Part shown: positions 62,566 to 64,000 of the stretch, in pieces
Layout: the number at the start of each line of letters is the position of its first letter
How positions within the stretch are numbered: position 1 is the first letter of the stretch
Source of the DNA: Candidatus Mycobacterium methanotrophicum
GTDB taxonomy: Bacteria; Actinomycetota; Actinomycetes; Mycobacteriales; Mycobacteriaceae
Assembly (NCBI RefSeq): GCF_023515995.1
Contig: NZ_CP097320.1
Location: 2,852,001-2,916,000 of the forward strand
DNA length: 64,000 bases
Direction of reading: 5' to 3'
Program-made: the position numbers and the translations under genes
Notes under the pieces: model-generated
Told to the model about the DNA's origin: nothing
Databases searched by the model: none
Seen by the model: the letters and a program-made list of their open reading frames with translations, nothing else

Positions 62566-64000
62566 TTAGAACAAGCTCAGCAGGTCCGACGGCATTGTCG
62601 TCGCGAGGTCCGTCGACAGTGTGGTTCCGAACTCCGCCGACAGTGCTGTGCTCAACTCCGTGGACAGTTGCGACAGCATTGCGCTGAGATCAGCCGAGAT
62701 GCCCGACGCCCCGCTGAGTCCGAGCAATGCGCTGAGGTTGACGGCGTCGTTCGCCACTGCGCTGGCGCTGCTGGGGTCAGCCGCACCGGCCGAAAATGCG
62801 CCAGGGTCCGTTACTGTCGCGGCGGGGTCGAGAAAGGCCAACATAACGCTGGGGTCGGACAACGCGTTGACGTTCGTTTCGTTGTTGGTCAGCAGCGTCA
62901 GGAGGTCTTGCCCCACCAAGTTCCAATCCGTGCCGCCGTATACGGGGTCAAAGACAGCGGTGGTGGTCGGGCCGGTGGCGTTGGCGGTCGCGTCGGTGAA
63001 GGCGAGGTATCCAGGGTCGGTCAGTACCCCCAGGTTGGTGTAGAGTGCCGGCAGCTCCGGGTTGATGCTGGTCAAATCCGCGTCAACCGTTCCCAGCTGG
63101 TCTGGGGTCAGGTTGTACGCACCAACCTGCAACAGCGCTGTGGTCTCGTCGATTTGGCTTTGCGTCGGCGCGGCAGCCGTGCCGGCGGCGTACTCAGCCA
63201 GCCATGTCTGAAGCGTCGTATTGCTCGAATCCAGGTTTGCGATGTCCTGAACGATCGCCGGGTAAGTCATACTTTCGGGTACGTCACACGACGCCGCACA
63301 CACGGGGCTGCCGGCGGTAAACGGATCGAAATCGATGACGCTCCCGGCCACAACATTCTGCAGAGCCTGCGTGAACTCCGTCAGAGTGGGAAGTTCGATG
63401 CCGGTGCCGTCGACACCGGAGGCGGACGGCGCCGCCAACAAACTTCCGTAGAAGTTCTCAAAGGGCTGCAGCGGGTTGAGTGTGTAGGTTACCCCATCCC
63501 ACGGGTACTCGTTTAGGCCGTTGACCAAGGTGGTGGCACCCTCGAAGGGGTTGGTGCCGCCATCCAGCGGGAAGCCGAATTCCGGATAGACTGGTCCCCC
63601 GGCGTCACTGACACCGGCATCGTTTGCTGCGGTATAGGTGTAGCCCGACAGTAGCTCTGATAGCGGTACCCGGAACATGTGGTCGAAAAGTCCAGATTGG
63701 GTCTGCCCATCTAAGGCGTCAAGGAACGCAATTGTTCGGTCGGTCGAGGTGGTGCCGGTAATCACATCCGGCGGGAGGATCGGCGCGCAGCTCGCTACGG
63801 CGCAGGATGGGCTCTCCGGAAGTTCGGCCGCCAGGAGGCCGTCCAATTGGTAGTCCAGGCCTCCAAGGCCTTGATCCAACGACGGGAAGGGTAGAAATAA
63901 TGAGAGCACCGCCGCGACATGAGTGCTGTCCCAAGGGCCCCAACCCCAGATGTTCGTGGAGCTCGGCACCCACCAGTTCCCGGTGTCCAACAACGAATCC
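62566..64000 (-). CDS. Large exported mycobacterial protein of unknown function, 5' end outside window
   Basis: At least 475 residues; the frame is open to the window edge, so the true start lies beyond 64000. The protein is acidic and rich in Thr, Asn, Ser, Asp and Ala with almost no Lys or Arg. It carries a CAVASC and a CAASCDVPES cysteine pair and ends in a Leu/Ser/Thr repeat-like tail (SQLSTELSTALSAEFGTTLS). This is the composition of surface or secreted proteins of the PE/PPE-associated kind, but no PE or PPE signature is visible in the part seen. Confidence 0.7.
   Translation of the reverse strand, partial: DSLLDTGNWWVPSSTNIWGWGPWDSTHVAAVLSLFLPFPSLDQGLGGLDYQLDGLLAAELPESPSCAVASCAPILPPDVITGTTSTDRTIAFLDALDGQTQSGLFDHMFRVPLSELLSGYTYTAANDAGVSDAGGPVYPEFGFPLDGGTNPFEGATTLVNGLNEYPWDGVTYTLNPLQPFENFYGSLLAAPSASGVDGTGIELPTLTEFTQALQNVVAGSVIDFDPFTAGSPVCAASCDVPESMTYPAIVQDIANLDSSNTTLQTWLAEYAAGTAAAPTQSQIDETTALLQVGAYNLTPDQLGTVDADLTSINPELPALYTNLGVLTDPGYLAFTDATANATGPTTTAVFDPVYGGTDWNLVGQDLLTLLTNNETNVNALSDPSVMLAFLDPAATVTDPGAFSAGAADPSSASAVANDAVNLSALLGLSGASGISADLSAMLSQLSTELSTALSAEFGTTLSTDLATTMPSDLLSLF

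Noticed and set aside
1..64000. CRISPR array, rRNA operon or replication origin
   Set aside because: No regularly spaced repeats, rRNA-like sequence, dnaA-box cluster or plasmid replication gene could be found by reading both strands.

Overview
The window is GC-rich DNA from a slow-growing Mycobacterium. Gene content points to this genus: LprB/LprC/LprE lipoproteins, an Rv1264-type adenylyl cyclase, Kgd, an MmpL remnant, a PE-PPE domain pseudogene, a DUF732 protein and F420-type oxidoreductases. I cannot name the species. H37Rv locus numbers are used from memory as family labels, not as search results.

Region 1 (1-32240) is chromosomal core. It runs in the order of M. tuberculosis Rv1281c down to Rv1248c, with blocks missing or decayed. 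It holds oppD-oppA (peptide import), an SbcC/SbcD-like nuclease pair, a SixA-like phosphatase, the DUF3558 lipoproteins lprB/lprC, and a two-subunit ABC exporter. Next come an adenylyl cyclase, two uracil/hypoxanthine DNA glycosylases, a PLP C-S lyase, a HIT protein, a Ddn-like oxidoreductase, a GlcD-like flavoprotein, an acyltransferase and DeaD. LprE, an MFS exporter, a membrane protein and kgd close the region. amiB2 (15.4-15.8 kb) and an Rv1251c-type nuclease-helicase (24.3-25.5 kb) survive only as deleted remnants. Nothing corresponding to pknH/embR, tap or cyp130 is present at the expected places.

Region 2 (32283-39216) is a decaying accessory stretch. It contains an mmpL pseudogene, a Baeyer-Villiger-type monooxygenase, a PE-PPE pseudogene carrying an IS110-family element (copy A), an AurF-like diiron protein and the 5' fragment of an Rv2952-like methyltransferase.

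Region 3 (39217-59261) is a 20-kb mobile island lying inside that methyltransferase gene. It begins and ends with IS21-family termini and is flanked by a 7-8 bp direct repeat. Inside are a complete IS21, an IS701-like remnant, blocks of small membrane or exported cargo proteins, an ISL3 element with a perfect 8-bp target duplication, and a tRNA-like 3' end. These are followed by a nest of insertions: an IS110-like gene entered by a group II intron, whose reverse-transcriptase gene was entered by IS110 copy B, whose leader was entered by an IS5-family element. An unassigned large transposase, an IS5 remnant, a second inverted IS5 copy and an IS21 istB remnant complete the island.

Region 4 (59262-64000) holds the 3' part of the methyltransferase, an alpha/beta hydrolase, a close match to the Rv2951c phthiodiolone ketoreductase family, an IS66 remnant and the end of a large exported protein.

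The most notable observation concerns the two IS110 copies. They sit in the same 9-bp target, CCTGACATG. Their 250-nt leader carries segments matching both element ends and complementary to the target, as expected of an IS110 bridge RNA. In copy B the IS5-family element splits the predicted donor guide.
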